Assembly: GCF_013340285.1 (NCBI RefSeq)
Contig: NZ_BLVO01000012.1
Span: forward strand, 434,001 to 498,000
Length of the DNA: 64,000 nucleotides
Direction: 5' to 3'
Origin: Desulfovibrio subterraneus
GTDB lineage: Bacteria > Desulfobacterota > Desulfovibrionia > Desulfovibrionales > Desulfovibrionaceae
In this document: positions 53,993-62,282 of the stretch, one piece after another
Layout of the letters: every line of letters starts with the position of its first letter
How positions within the stretch are numbered: the stretch's first letter is position 1
Program-made: the position numbers and the translations under genes
The notes under the pieces: generated by a model
Databases searched by the model: none
What the model saw: only the letters and a program-made list of their open reading frames with translations
What the model was told of the DNA's origin: nothing

Positions 53993-55156
53993 ATGGCTCA
54001 GTCCGTAAGAATCCAACCTGATCTTCAGTTTGTAAAAGAGTTGCAAGCTGTTGGTGGGGACTCGCTCAAGAAGTGCTACCAGTGCGCAACCTGCAGCGTG
54101 GCGTGCCCCATCTCTCCGGCAAGCAACCCATATCCGCGTAAGGAAATGGTTTGGGCTTCCTGGGGTTTGAAGGAAAAACTCATCAACAACCCTGACATCT
54201 GGCTTTGTCACAACTGCGGCACCTGTTCCGACCTGTGCCCCCGTGGTGCCAAACCCGGTGACCTGCTCAGCGCCCTGCGCAATATGGCGTACCAGCGCGT
54301 TAACCTCTTCCCCGCCATCGGGAAGTGGATGAGCAGCCCCAAGTATCTGATCAACCTGATCGCTATTCCGGCGATTCTGTGGGCGATTGTGTGGTTTATC
54401 CGCGCAGGTCAGCTCGGCACCGCATTCCCTGTTACCGAAGCCGGTGACATCGTATACGGTCTGCTGTTCCCCGGCGACTTTACCATTGACCCCATTTTCA
54501 TGGTCACCTTCTTCAGCATGGTCTTCTGCTTCTTCAAGGGCACGAAGAACCTGATCAACTCCTTCAAGCCGGAAGGCACCACGCTGGTGCTGGGCAAGCA
54601 GAAGCCTCTGCTCATGTGCCTGAAGGACGTTCTGTTCGAAGAGATCATGACCCACAAGAAGTTCAAGGACTGCGGCGATGACCGTTCTGACCGCAAGGCC
54701 GGTCACATGCTGGTCTTCTACGCCTTCCTTGCACTGATGGTTGTGACCGGCATAGTTGCAGCAGGCCACTGGGGTGGTTACCTGTTCCCCGACTACGCCA
54801 TTCATACCCCGCTGCATCTGACCCATCCGGTCAAGATTCTGGCCAACGTTGGTGCCATCATGCTCCTTTCGGGCATGGCAATTCTGACCAACCGTCGTCG
54901 TGCACAGGATGCGGCCAAGACCAAGTCCAACTACTACGACTGGTATCTGCTTAATGTCATCTGGGCTGTCGCTCTGACCGGCGTGCTTTCCGAGCTCTTC
55001 CGCTTGGCTGGCATCCCCCAGATCGCGTACACCGTGTATTACCTGCACCTGGTCACCGTGTGGATGCTCTTTGCATACCTGCCCTGGTCCAAGTTGGGCC
55101 ATCTGGTATACCGCACCGCAGCCCTGACCTATGTGCGTCACATGGGACGCCGTTAG
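53993..55156 (+). CDS. qmoC: QmoC, HdrC/HdrE-like membrane subunit
   Basis: 387 residues. The N-terminal part holds two 4Fe-4S motifs (CYQCATCSVACP and CHNCGTCSDLCPRG), as in HdrC. The rest has about six hydrophobic segments resembling the heme b subunit HdrE, with histidines suited to heme (HMLVFYAF, YLHLVTVWM). It anchors the complex in the membrane and reacts with menaquinol. 13 bases after qmoB with a GGAGG site. Confidence 0.97.
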   Translation: MAQSVRIQPDLQFVKELQAVGGDSLKKCYQCATCSVACPISPASNPYPRKEMVWASWGLKEKLINNPDIWLCHNCGTCSDLCPRGAKPGDLLSALRNMAYQRVNLFPAIGKWMSSPKYLINLIAIPAILWAIVWFIRAGQLGTAFPVTEAGDIVYGLLFPGDFTIDPIFMVTFFSMVFCFFKGTKNLINSFKPEGTTLVLGKQKPLLMCLKDVLFEEIMTHKKFKDCGDDRSDRKAGHMLVFYAFLALMVVTGIVAAGHWGGYLFPDYAIHTPLHLTHPVKILANVGAIMLLSGMAILTNRRRAQDAAKTKSNYYDWYLLNVIWAVALTGVLSELFRLAGIPQIAYTVYYLHLVTVWMLFAYLPWSKLGHLVYRTAALTYVRHMGRR

Positions 55157-55166
55157 AAAACGACAA

Positions 55167-55190
55167 GCGCTCCCGCTCGAGCGGGAGCGC
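55167..55190 (+). promoter_or_regulatory. Perfect 24-base palindrome between qmoC and qmoD
   Basis: GCGCTCCCGCTC and its exact complement are joined without a loop, 10 bases after the qmoC stop. No T-run follows, so it is not a standard terminator. It may adjust read-through to qmoD or stabilise the qmoABC 3' end. Confidence 0.6.
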
Positions 55191-55245
55191 GTCAAGAAAA
55201 GACTTCAACAAGAAAATATTCTTTCCTTGATTATAGGAGGCCCAA

Positions 55246-55995
55246 ATGTCTGAAGAAGCACGCAGGGTTTTCAAAATGGAAACCATCCTTGGTGTAATCG
55301 CCGGCAAGAGCGGTGCTGATGTCGCCGATCTGCTTGGCTACCTTGCTCAGCGCGAACTCTCCACTGAAGAGCTCGGCGCAGTAGCCCCCATTGCTAAGGG
55401 CTGGCTCTACAGCCTCGAACCCCGCTTCATGGCCTGTGCTTACAGCGAAGAAGTGGCGTTTGAAGAGTGGGCACAGAAGCAGGTTGCCACCCTTGGTGAC
55501 AACGTTTCCATTGAACCCATTCCCGCAGCTGAAATGGCCGGCATTTCCGTAGTGCTGGATAAAATGGCTGAATCCAAGGCCACCATCGCCGCTCAGGCTG
55601 CCGAAGTTGCAGATCTGAAGGCCAAGGTTGCCGCTCTGGCTCCCTTTGAAGGCAAGGCAGGCTCTCTTGAAAAGCAGGTTACCGACCTGACCGGAAAGCT
55701 GGACAAGGCCAAGGCTGACCTGACCGCCGCTCAGAAGGAACTGAAGACCTTCGACGGCAAGGTTGCCATCAACGAGAAGGAAATCGAATCCTCCGTTAAG
55801 GATATGGTTTCCAAGGGTCTCAAGGAAGCTCTGGCCAACCTGCCCGTCGGTGCCGCTGTTGCAGCAGGCGCTGTTGCTGGTGAAGCCGCTGCCGAAGCCC
55901 CCGCTGGCTTTGATGAGCCCGCTTCCTCCGGCGAAGTTCCGGATACCTTCGGTTTCGGCGCTTCCGGTGCCGGCGACGACGGTTTCGGCTTCTAA
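55246..55995 (+). CDS. qmoD: QmoD-like protein (conserved last gene of the qmo operon)
   Basis: 249 residues; strong AGGAGG site. N-terminal helical domain (1-105), then a long coiled coil (about 105-185, MAESKATIAAQAAEVADLKA onward), and an Ala/Gly-rich tail ending in repeated FGF motifs (TFGFGASG, DDGFGF). It corresponds to the hypothetical gene that follows qmoABC in Desulfovibrio genomes and is sometimes called QmoD. No signal peptide or membrane segment is seen. Proposed as an accessory linking AprBA and Qmo, which is inference. Confidence 0.85.
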   Translation: MSEEARRVFKMETILGVIAGKSGADVADLLGYLAQRELSTEELGAVAPIAKGWLYSLEPRFMACAYSEEVAFEEWAQKQVATLGDNVSIEPIPAAEMAGISVVLDKMAESKATIAAQAAEVADLKAKVAALAPFEGKAGSLEKQVTDLTGKLDKAKADLTAAQKELKTFDGKVAINEKEIESSVKDMVSKGLKEALANLPVGAAVAAGAVAGEAAAEAPAGFDEPASSGEVPDTFGFGASGAGDDGFGF

Positions 55996-56027
55996 GCCGA
56001 CGCTGTTTGCCGCATGCAAACGATCTG

Positions 56028-56058
56028 AAAGCCCGGTCCATATGGACCGGGCTTTTTT
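56028..56058 (+). terminator. Terminator of the qmo operon
   Basis: A perfect palindrome GCCCGGTCCAT / ATGGACCGGGC is preceded by AAA and followed by TTTTTT, 33 bases after the qmoD stop. Confidence 0.92.
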
Positions 56059-56130
56059 CATTATTGCTTTGCGTACCGGCTAGTCCGTGCGGGAACGCGT
56101 CCATAAGCACCGTGCACTGTGAAGATCAAA

Positions 56131-56158
56131 ACGGTCCGACTCTTTCGAATCGGACCGT
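56131..56158 (-). terminator. Terminator of the moaA-mobA-fdhD-fdhE operon
   Basis: ACGGTCCGA / TCGGACCGT with a small inner stem; on the minus strand TTTTGATC follows. It lies 31 bases past the moaA stop. Confidence 0.85.
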
Positions 56159-56188
56159 CTGGTCGGCATAGAATATGGTGTCTGCCCG

Positions 56189-57262
56189 TTAGCCGCCAAT
56201 GGCGTTCATGCGCTTGTCGGCCACGGTATGTTCGCGCATCTTCTGCAGAATTTTGTAGCCCAGCGGCTTGCGGCTGTTGGCCCGTTCCAGCACCGTGCGG
56301 ATAAACCGCTCACCGAGCTTGGGGTTTCTCAGCAGGGGGCGCAGGGAGTATTCCTTGTCGGAGAACAGGCAGGTGCGCAGTCTGCCGTCCGAGGTTATGC
56401 GCAGCCTGTTGCAGTCGTTGCAGAAGTGGTTGGACATGGGGGATATCACGCCCAGTCTGCCTTTGCCGCCCTCGATACCATACAGGCGGGCAGGGCCTGA
56501 TTTCCGCTCACCGGCACCGAGCGCAGTGAGCTCTGCATATTCGCGGGCTGCGGCAAGGATATCGGTGGCGGACCAGAAATTGTCCTGCGTCCAGCGGTTG
56601 CAGTTGCCCATGGGCATGAACTCGATGAACCGTACATCCACAGGGTTGCGCTTGGCAAAATTTATGAATACGGGCAGCTCATCGTCATTAATGCCCTTCA
56701 ACGCCACGGCATTCAACTTTACATGCATGTCCAGCGCCAGCGCCTCGTCTATGGCCCGAGTTACGTTGCGCAGCATGTCGCGCCCCGTGATATGCTGAAA
56801 CTTCTGCCGGTTGAAGGTGTCCAGCGAGATGTTCAGGCACCGCACTCCGGCATCCTTCAGGGCCTGCACCTTGCCGGAAAGCAGGGTGGCGTTGGTGGTG
56901 AGCCGCAGATCAAGGTGCGGATGACGCATAAGCATCTGCTCAATGAGGTGCAGGATGTTTTTGCGTGCAAACGGTTCACCACCGGTCAGCCGGATTTTTG
57001 AAATGCCCATTTCCACGACCAGATCCACAAGACGGAGAATCTCTTCATAGGTCAGAATGTCGTTGTGCTGCAGAAACTGCATGTGCTCGCTGCTCCAGCA
57101 ATACATGCAGCGCAGGTTGCACCGGTCAGTCACGGACAGACGCAGATAGTCAACCGTACGTCCATGGCTGTCCGCAATTCGTCGAAAGGCATCCGTCTCG
57201 GAAGAAACGGTCCGGGAGGGCACGGCAATATCGGCGGGATTGGCGGGCATTGATTTGGTCAT
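56189..57262 (-). CDS. moaA: MoaA, GTP 3',8-cyclase
   Basis: 357 residues. Radical SAM enzyme of the first step of molybdopterin synthesis. N-terminal cluster motif DRCNLRCMYC, C-terminal cluster CNDCNRLRITSDGRLRTC, and the essential GG at the very end (MNAIGG). About 30 extra N-terminal residues precede the core. Its ATG overlaps the mobA stop by 4 bases. Last gene of the operon. Residue KIRLTGGEPFARKN is the GGEP SAM loop. Confidence 0.95.
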   Translation of the reverse strand: MTKSMPANPADIAVPSRTVSSETDAFRRIADSHGRTVDYLRLSVTDRCNLRCMYCWSSEHMQFLQHNDILTYEEILRLVDLVVEMGISKIRLTGGEPFARKNILHLIEQMLMRHPHLDLRLTTNATLLSGKVQALKDAGVRCLNISLDTFNRQKFQHITGRDMLRNVTRAIDEALALDMHVKLNAVALKGINDDELPVFINFAKRNPVDVRFIEFMPMGNCNRWTQDNFWSATDILAAAREYAELTALGAGERKSGPARLYGIEGGKGRLGVISPMSNHFCNDCNRLRITSDGRLRTCLFSDKEYSLRPLLRNPKLGERFIRTVLERANSRKPLGYKILQKMREHTVADKRMNAIGG

Positions 57263-57873
57263 AAGGCTGCTATGATTCTGCGGGCCATTTCAAGGTCGGC
57301 AGGATAGTTGATGTTGAAGAAGGGGAGCGAATCCTTACTGGTGTAGGGTATATGCAGTTGTGCCGATTTGTCTATGACGCGGCTTAATTTGAACAGTCCG
57401 CGTTCTATGGCTGCCTCAAAGTGGGGCAGGGCGGCAAATTCGTATATGGCCACAAGGGATTCGATGAATCCTGTCTCCACCTGCAGAAAGGTGGTCATGA
57501 GGGTGTTTTCCGTTCTTTCCCTGCGCTTTTCTATCAGCATGGCAAGGGTTTGCTCGTCCATGAACGGCAGGTCGCACGAAAGCACCATGACCGGCCCCTG
57601 GGCTGCGCGCAACGCGGTAACAACTCCCCCGATAGGGCCAAGGCCCGCCTGTTCGTCACAAATCCAGAAATAGCCGTTGGCCCTTGGCTTGGTGGTGCGA
57701 CCGGAAATCCAAACTTCGTCTGTTACCTGTGCAAGCAGGCCGCAAGCACGGGTCAACATGTCCGGGCCGGATTCGCCGTGCAGACGCAGCACAGTCTTGT
57801 CGTTTCCGAGCCGGGTACTCAGACCTCCGGCAAGGACAATGCCTGTCAGGGGTTCGGTCGCACCTTCGCTCAC
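57259..57873 (-). CDS. mobA: MobA, molybdenum cofactor guanylyltransferase
   Basis: 204 residues, starting at GTG (57873) that overlaps the fdhD stop as GTGA. The open frame extends upstream but inside fdhD. Nucleotidyltransferase motif LTGIVLAGGLSTRLGNDK, then a CDLPFMDEQTL acidic site. Adds GMP to Mo-molybdopterin to form the MGD needed by formate dehydrogenases. 4-base overlap with moaA follows. The GTG start is chosen on overlap and on the family N terminus. Confidence 0.9.
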   Translation of the reverse strand: MSEGATEPLTGIVLAGGLSTRLGNDKTVLRLHGESGPDMLTRACGLLAQVTDEVWISGRTTKPRANGYFWICDEQAGLGPIGGVVTALRAAQGPVMVLSCDLPFMDEQTLAMLIEKRRERTENTLMTTFLQVETGFIESLVAIYEFAALPHFEAAIERGLFKLSRVIDKSAQLHIPYTSKDSLPFFNINYPADLEMARRIIAAL

Positions 57874-58589
57874 TCGATAATCCTGCCTTCCTTGTCTGTG
57901 AAAACGGAAAAGCGTCCTTCTCTGTCTCTGGCAAATCCGACCAGTGTGGCCCCGTGTTCCGTGGCCATGTCTACCGAAGCCGTGGTGACGGCAGACCGGC
58001 TGATGATGAAGCGGAAGCCTGCCCGAAGCGCCTTGGCGCACAGGCTGGAGGTGACGCGGGCTGATACCAGCAGCACCTTGTCCGAGAGTTCTTCGCCGGA
58101 TCTGTTTGCCCAGCCGGCAAGGCGGTCAAGGCAGTTGTGTCGGCCAATGTCTTCGGCCCTGTGCAACACCTGCATGGATACCGGGTTGAGCACTCCGGCC
58201 CGGTGAAAGCAGCCGGTATCGTCCCACAGACCCTCGCCGCCCATGAAGTCTGCCATGGCCTTGAGCAGCACTGTCGCCGCAATAGGGGCCGGTTTGCCTG
58301 CCTCAGGCGGCAGCGGCTCGCCCAGTTTCACTTCAAATTCGGTATCATTGAGCTTGGACACCGAAGCGGACCGCCCTGCGCCTCCCATGTCGAGCAGCAC
58401 ATGGCCGAGGGCAAGGTCTTCCAGATTGCAGGGCCACGCCCACAATGTCTTGGGCAGGCCGCTGTCCGTGTGAATGCGGATGGGAATTTCGCGGCTCAGC
58501 ACATCGGGCTGGCTTTCCCATGCTCCGTTTTTGAACTGTCGGATGGTTATGGGCCGCGGTGCAGCCTGCGGACACTGCGGTTTGCTCAT
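57870..58589 (-). CDS. fdhD: FdhD-like formate dehydrogenase accessory protein, divergent
   Basis: 239 residues. FdhD moves sulfur from IscS to the molybdenum cofactor of formate dehydrogenase. Recognisable: LEDLALGHVLLD, HRAEDIGRHNCLDRLAG and the C-terminal VTSSLCAKALRAGFRFIISRSAVTTASVDMA. Odd: the CxxC loop (SSCGVCG in typical FdhD) is absent from the middle. A single Cys occurs in WDDTGCFHRAG where most have TGG-H. Start at 58589 gives a 1-base gap to fdhE. Operon context supports the name, but the sulfur-relay chemistry may differ. Confidence 0.85.
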   Translation of the reverse strand: MSKPQCPQAAPRPITIRQFKNGAWESQPDVLSREIPIRIHTDSGLPKTLWAWPCNLEDLALGHVLLDMGGAGRSASVSKLNDTEFEVKLGEPLPPEAGKPAPIAATVLLKAMADFMGGEGLWDDTGCFHRAGVLNPVSMQVLHRAEDIGRHNCLDRLAGWANRSGEELSDKVLLVSARVTSSLCAKALRAGFRFIISRSAVTTASVDMATEHGATLVGFARDREGRFSVFTDKEGRIIE

Positions 58590-58590
58590 A

Positions 58591-59472
58591 TCAGAACCCC
58601 CAGGCAGACAGCGTGGGACGCGAAAGACCCTGTTCGCGGGCGAGAATATCCAGCGCAAGCGATTCAAGATCGTCAAGGGCAGGGATGCTTACAACGTCCA
58701 GCTCCCTGAAGTCTGCCGTTTTCATGTAACAGTTGCAGGTGTGGCATACATGGACCTCAAAGCCCGGTTCGCCTTCTGCTTTGAAGTATTCGAGCTTTTC
58801 GTGATCCTCTTCACCGCAGAAGGAACACTGCAGGCGCTTTGCTCTGTATTCACCGCGGCAGAAAGAGCAGGTGAGGTGCTTGAATCCTTCCTTCTCACGC
58901 AGGGTGGCAATAAGAGGCTGGGAACCGCAGTAGGGACAGTGCCCAAAGGTCCATGGCACTTCGTTGTTGTGGTGTTCTTTCAGCTGTTCCGCCACTGCTT
59001 CCAGCGAGGGAGTGAGGCTGCCCTGAACAAGGTAGCGCACAAGGCTCGGCGCGCCGGGCAGTCTGGCGGCCCAGTCGGCAAAGAACAGGGTGTCGTCTTT
59101 CAGAAAGGCTTCGCATGCTTCAGTCAGGTTGAAGGTACGGTCTTCCAGTCCGGAGCGAATGGTGGAAGCAGCTTCGGTGAGGCCGCCGCCTGCCGCCTCC
59201 ATGAGCGCGAGCAGCTTGCCGAAGAGAATGGCAGTCTGCTTGGGATCAAAGCTGAACAGCTCGCGCGGCAACAGAGGCATACCCTGAACATGGGCGTCAG
59301 GCGGGGTAGGGATGGCAGGTGCCTGGACAGATACCTCGCCCCGGGCAGCCAGTTGCAGTGTGGCAGTGTCGGAAACAATGCGCAGCAACGGCGCAGGCAA
59401 GAACTCCTTCTTGCTCAGCAGGGTGAGTTTGCGCTCAAGGCGCTTGCGTTCCTTGTCCATATCAAAGCTCAT
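58591..59472 (-). CDS. fdhE: FdhE-like formate dehydrogenase maturation protein
   Basis: 293 residues with a GAGGAG site. Zinc/iron-binding CxxC pairs: CPYCGSQP, CSFCRGEY, CSFCGEED and CHTCNCY (about residues 175-250), the FdhE pattern. An N-terminal helical part follows MSFDMDKERKRLERKL. FdhE is needed for active formate dehydrogenase in the periplasm-facing enzymes and binds iron. First gene of the fdhE-fdhD-mobA-moaA operon. Confidence 0.9.
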   Translation of the reverse strand: MSFDMDKERKRLERKLTLLSKKEFLPAPLLRIVSDTATLQLAARGEVSVQAPAIPTPPDAHVQGMPLLPRELFSFDPKQTAILFGKLLALMEAAGGGLTEAASTIRSGLEDRTFNLTEACEAFLKDDTLFFADWAARLPGAPSLVRYLVQGSLTPSLEAVAEQLKEHHNNEVPWTFGHCPYCGSQPLIATLREKEGFKHLTCSFCRGEYRAKRLQCSFCGEEDHEKLEYFKAEGEPGFEVHVCHTCNCYMKTADFRELDVVSIPALDDLESLALDILAREQGLSRPTLSAWGF

Positions 59473-59881
59473 GTTTTCTCCTCGGGTGCCGTTTCATAAA
59501 TGATAGCTGATTGAATGCTAGCAATCTCATGCAAAATGACAATACCTGATTTCATGCGTCTGGTTTAGCACAATTTCAGTGTGTTACCAATGGGATATGC
59601 TGGAGATGGTGCGTAATGGTCGATATATGGCTGTTATGGTTATTCCTGAGCATGATAATAACCGTAACGGTGCAACAATGATATAGGTGGCCGCGCTTTT
59701 GGTACGGATGCCTGATGCCGAGTATCATCTGCCGGGCGAATCGTCTGATGGCATGCAGCCGAATATTCTGGCATAACGGCAGGTTGTCTCATTTTTGGAC
59801 AGGCGGACGTGTGGCATGGCATCCGTATCGTACAATACAGGAAATTCATTTTCGTGCACTGTCGGCGCGGAGGTAAACATA
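59473..59881. other. Intergenic region between fdhE and the cupin gene
   Basis: 409 bases between divergent genes, AT-richer than its flanks. It should contain promoters for both directions, but no clear box pair or operator was recognised. The open frame upstream of the cupin start has no ribosome site. Confidence 0.4.
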
Positions 59882-60262
59882 ATGTTGAACAACCCTTTTC
59901 TCAACAGTCATATTGCGTTGGCAGACGCCGATATCTGCTGTTCCGAGGTGAGCTGGAACCCTCATCCTGCCTTTACCGGAGTGGCTCTCAGGCATATGGT
60001 GACATCAGGCCATACGCAGGGGCGTTTCAGTATCCATCTTGTCCGCGTTGACCCCGGATGCGTGCTGGAAACCCACAACCACCCTGATAACTGGGAGTTT
60101 CACTCCGTGGTTTCCGGCAGTGCACGGTGTGAACTGGACGGGCGTATCACCGAATATGCAGCCGGTGTCTGCGGTGTTATGCCGCAGGGGGTGGCGCATA
60201 AGGTTGTAGCCGGCGACGATGGCGTTTTCATTCTTGCCACGTTTGTCCCCGCATTGTTGTAG
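59882..60262 (+). CDS. Small cupin-fold protein
   Basis: 126 residues; GGAGG site before ATG at 59882. Single cupin domain: motif 1 is GCVLETHNHPDNWEFHSVVSG with three His and a Glu as metal ligands, motif 2 is GVMPQGVAHKVVAG. Cytoplasmic, no signal. It is followed after 51 bases by an AraC regulator on the same strand, so they likely form one unit. Function unknown; small cupins of this type often bind a ligand or metal. Confidence 0.82.
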   Translation: MLNNPFLNSHIALADADICCSEVSWNPHPAFTGVALRHMVTSGHTQGRFSIHLVRVDPGCVLETHNHPDNWEFHSVVSGSARCELDGRITEYAAGVCGVMPQGVAHKVVAGDDGVFILATFVPALL

Positions 60263-60313
60263 CACCGGCCGGTGCCCTTGCGAAGGATGTGGCAATATCC
60301 GCATGAGGTGACC

Positions 60314-61264
60314 ATGCCGCGTCCTCCTTCAGGAATTGTAGATCTCATCCGGCTGGCATCGGGCAGTCTGCTCCTGCATGGCCGTTCCGCCGCAGGCAGG
60401 GTCATGCGCCATGCGCATCGCACCGTATGTATTGTCGGGTTGCATTCCGGGCGCAGGGATTTTTTCTTTGGCAATGACGTGCTCCGGCTGCAGTCCGGAC
60501 AATTACTGGTTATAGCGGCCGGTCATGTGCACGGGTGCGGCGCGTTTCTTCCCCAATCGACCAAAGGCGACAGGGCCAATGGCGGGTACGCTGGCGGGCA
60601 AGGTTACGAGGAAGGTTACGTGGAAGGTCGCATGGGAGGCTGCGTGAACGGTTGTGCGGAAAGCTGTGTTGACGGTTGTACGGAAGGTCGCGTGCACGAC
60701 GGCGGGAGAGTGCAAGAAGCGGCTCTCCTGTATTCAACCCTATGCGTGTCTGCGGCCTGCCTGCCGGTATCCGGAAGTCGGATTGTCACTTCGCCGGAAC
60801 TGGTCGCGCGTCTGCAGGATCTTGATGATGCCGCAGAAGGAGCCTTTCTGGAAAAGCTGGCTGCTCTGCTGGCGGAGAAGAAAGGCCTGAGCATTATGGC
60901 AGATGACACTGCCATATCGGCCGGAAAACGGTGTCCGCAGGAAATTGCAGTAGCGATGCGGAGTTTTCTGAAGGGGCTTGAGGAAGGATCTGGCGACGCG
61001 GCTGGCTGGGCGGGTGGGGCTTCCGTTCGTTTCTGCAGGCAATTTCGGGCCGCTGTCGGTCTTCCTCCGGTTGCATGGCAGCTGCTCTGCCGCATACGGC
61101 ATGGCGCTTCCCTGCTTGCCGAAGGAGCATCCAGCACAGATGCGGCACTGGCTTCCGGTTTTTATGATCAGAGCCACTTTGCCCACCGTTTCAAGCAGCT
61201 AATGGGCATGACGCCGGGGCAGTATCAGGTCGCCTTTTCCGATAACGGGGACCGGCAACGATAG
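60314..61264 (+). CDS. AraC-family transcriptional regulator with a Cys/Gly repeat insert
   Basis: 316 residues; GAGGT site before ATG at 60314. The N-terminal cupin-like sensing domain (about 1-88, MRHAHRTVCIVGLHSG) is followed by a repeat tract (91-129), a linker, and a C-terminal AraC DNA-binding domain (about 235-300, ASTDAALASGF, SHFAHRFKQLMGMTPGQYQ). The first helix-turn-helix reads SVRFCRQFRAAVGLPPVAWQ. It may regulate the neighbouring cupin gene. Four cysteines spaced every four residues within the repeat are unusual. Confidence 0.88.
   Translation: MPRPPSGIVDLIRLASGSLLLHGRSAAGRVMRHAHRTVCIVGLHSGRRDFFFGNDVLRLQSGQLLVIAAGHVHGCGAFLPQSTKGDRANGGYAGGQGYEEGYVEGRMGGCVNGCAESCVDGCTEGRVHDGGRVQEAALLYSTLCVSAACLPVSGSRIVTSPELVARLQDLDDAAEGAFLEKLAALLAEKKGLSIMADDTAISAGKRCPQEIAVAMRSFLKGLEEGSGDAAGWAGGASVRFCRQFRAAVGLPPVAWQLLCRIRHGASLLAEGASSTDAALASGFYDQSHFAHRFKQLMGMTPGQYQVAFSDNGDRQR
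60584..60700 (+). repeat. Tandem 12-bp coding repeats in the AraC gene
   Basis: About eight to nine imperfect 12-base units such as AGGAAGGTTACG, TGGAAGGTCGCA, TGGGAGGCTGCG and CGGAAGGTCGCG, in frame. They encode a tetrapeptide of the type x-E-G-(Y/R/C) (GYVE, GRMG, GCVN, GCAE, SCVD, GCTE) in residues 91-129. Confidence 0.85.
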
Positions 61265-61305
61265 CAGGCATTGAGTTCTTGCCTTATTCGCCTGATAAAA
61301 AGACA

Positions 61306-61335
61306 TCCCCGCCAGCACAAACTGGCGGGGATTTT
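61306..61335 (+). terminator. Terminator of the cupin-AraC unit
   Basis: TCCCCGCCAG / CTGGCGGGGA forms a 10-bp stem with loop CACAAA, followed by TTTT, 41 bases past the AraC stop. A separate hairpin GCAGGAAC/GTTCCTGC follows at 61430-61450. Confidence 0.85.
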
Positions 61336-61495
61336 GGGTTAATGCCAAACCTTTGTTTTCAGTAAACCCGTATTTTCGTTAAGCCGGATATGAGATCCCA
61401 AAAACGGATTTTCATCGCTTCTACGAGGTGCAGGAACGTTAGGTTCCTGCCCGGCGGAGCCAAAAAATACCCGATATGACTTAGCCTGTAGTCAA

Positions 61496-61524
61496 AAATC
61501 CCCGCCAGCTTTCGCCAGCGGGGA
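61496..61524 (-). terminator. Terminator of the liv operon
   Basis: On the minus strand AATCCCCGC / GCGGGGATT with an inner GAAA-capped stem is followed by TTTTTGAC, 25 bases past the livF stop. Confidence 0.85.
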
Positions 61525-61547
61525 TTGTGTTTGCAGTTCACGAAGGG

Positions 61548-62282
61548 CTACCCGCCAAGATAGGCTTTCTTCACTTCGGGGTCGTTGGCAAGTTCCTCGG
61601 CAGAACCGCTGGCGACGATTTCACCGGTATCCAGCACGTAGCCGCGATGGGCAAGGCTGAGTGCCACCTTGGCGTTCTGTTCAACCACCACGATGGTGAG
61701 CCCGTCTTCCTGATTGATCTGCTTCAGGGTGCGGAACATTTCATACATGAGCAGGGGGGCAAGCCCCATGGAAGGTTCGTCGAGTAACAGCACATCGCAC
61801 TTGGTCATCATGGCGCGACCAACGGCCAGCATTTGCTGCTCACCGCCGGAAAGCGATTCGCTGCGCTGGTTCTTGCGCTCCGCAAGACGGGGGAAGAGGT
61901 CGAAGATGCGTGCAAGGTCGCGCTTTATCTCCGAATCCGGATCGTTCTTGCGGGCATAGGTTGCCAGTGTGAGGTTCTCCATGACCGTGAGGTTGCCGAA
62001 GATGCGGCGGCCTTCCGGAGCCAGTGCGAGGTTGAGCTTGGCAACCACGTCGTGCGGTTCCACGTTCAGGATGGACTGCCCCTTGAACTTGATGTCGCCG
62101 GAGATCACGCGCGGGGCTTCCGGGGGAGGCAGGCGCATGATGCTGGTCAGGGTGGTGGATTTGCCCGCCCCGTTGGCACCGATAAGCGTGACTATCTCGC
62201 CCTCGTTCACATGGAAGGTTACGCCGTGCAGTGCCTCGATATTGCCGTATTTTACGTATAAGTTTTCGATAGATAGCAGCAT
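61548..62282 (-). CDS. livF: LivF, branched-chain amino acid ABC transporter ATPase
   Basis: 244 residues. Walker A GANGAGKSTTL, Q-loop region, signature ESLSGGEQQMLAVGRAM and Walker B VLLLDEPSMGLAP. One of two ATPases of the LIV system. Its ATG shares one base with the livG stop (TGATG), so they are translationally coupled. Normal length (about 237). Ends the operon before a terminator. Confidence 0.96.
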   Translation of the reverse strand: MLLSIENLYVKYGNIEALHGVTFHVNEGEIVTLIGANGAGKSTTLTSIMRLPPPEAPRVISGDIKFKGQSILNVEPHDVVAKLNLALAPEGRRIFGNLTVMENLTLATYARKNDPDSEIKRDLARIFDLFPRLAERKNQRSESLSGGEQQMLAVGRAMMTKCDVLLLDEPSMGLAPLLMYEMFRTLKQINQEDGLTIVVVEQNAKVALSLAHRGYVLDTGEIVASGSAEELANDPEVKKAYLGG

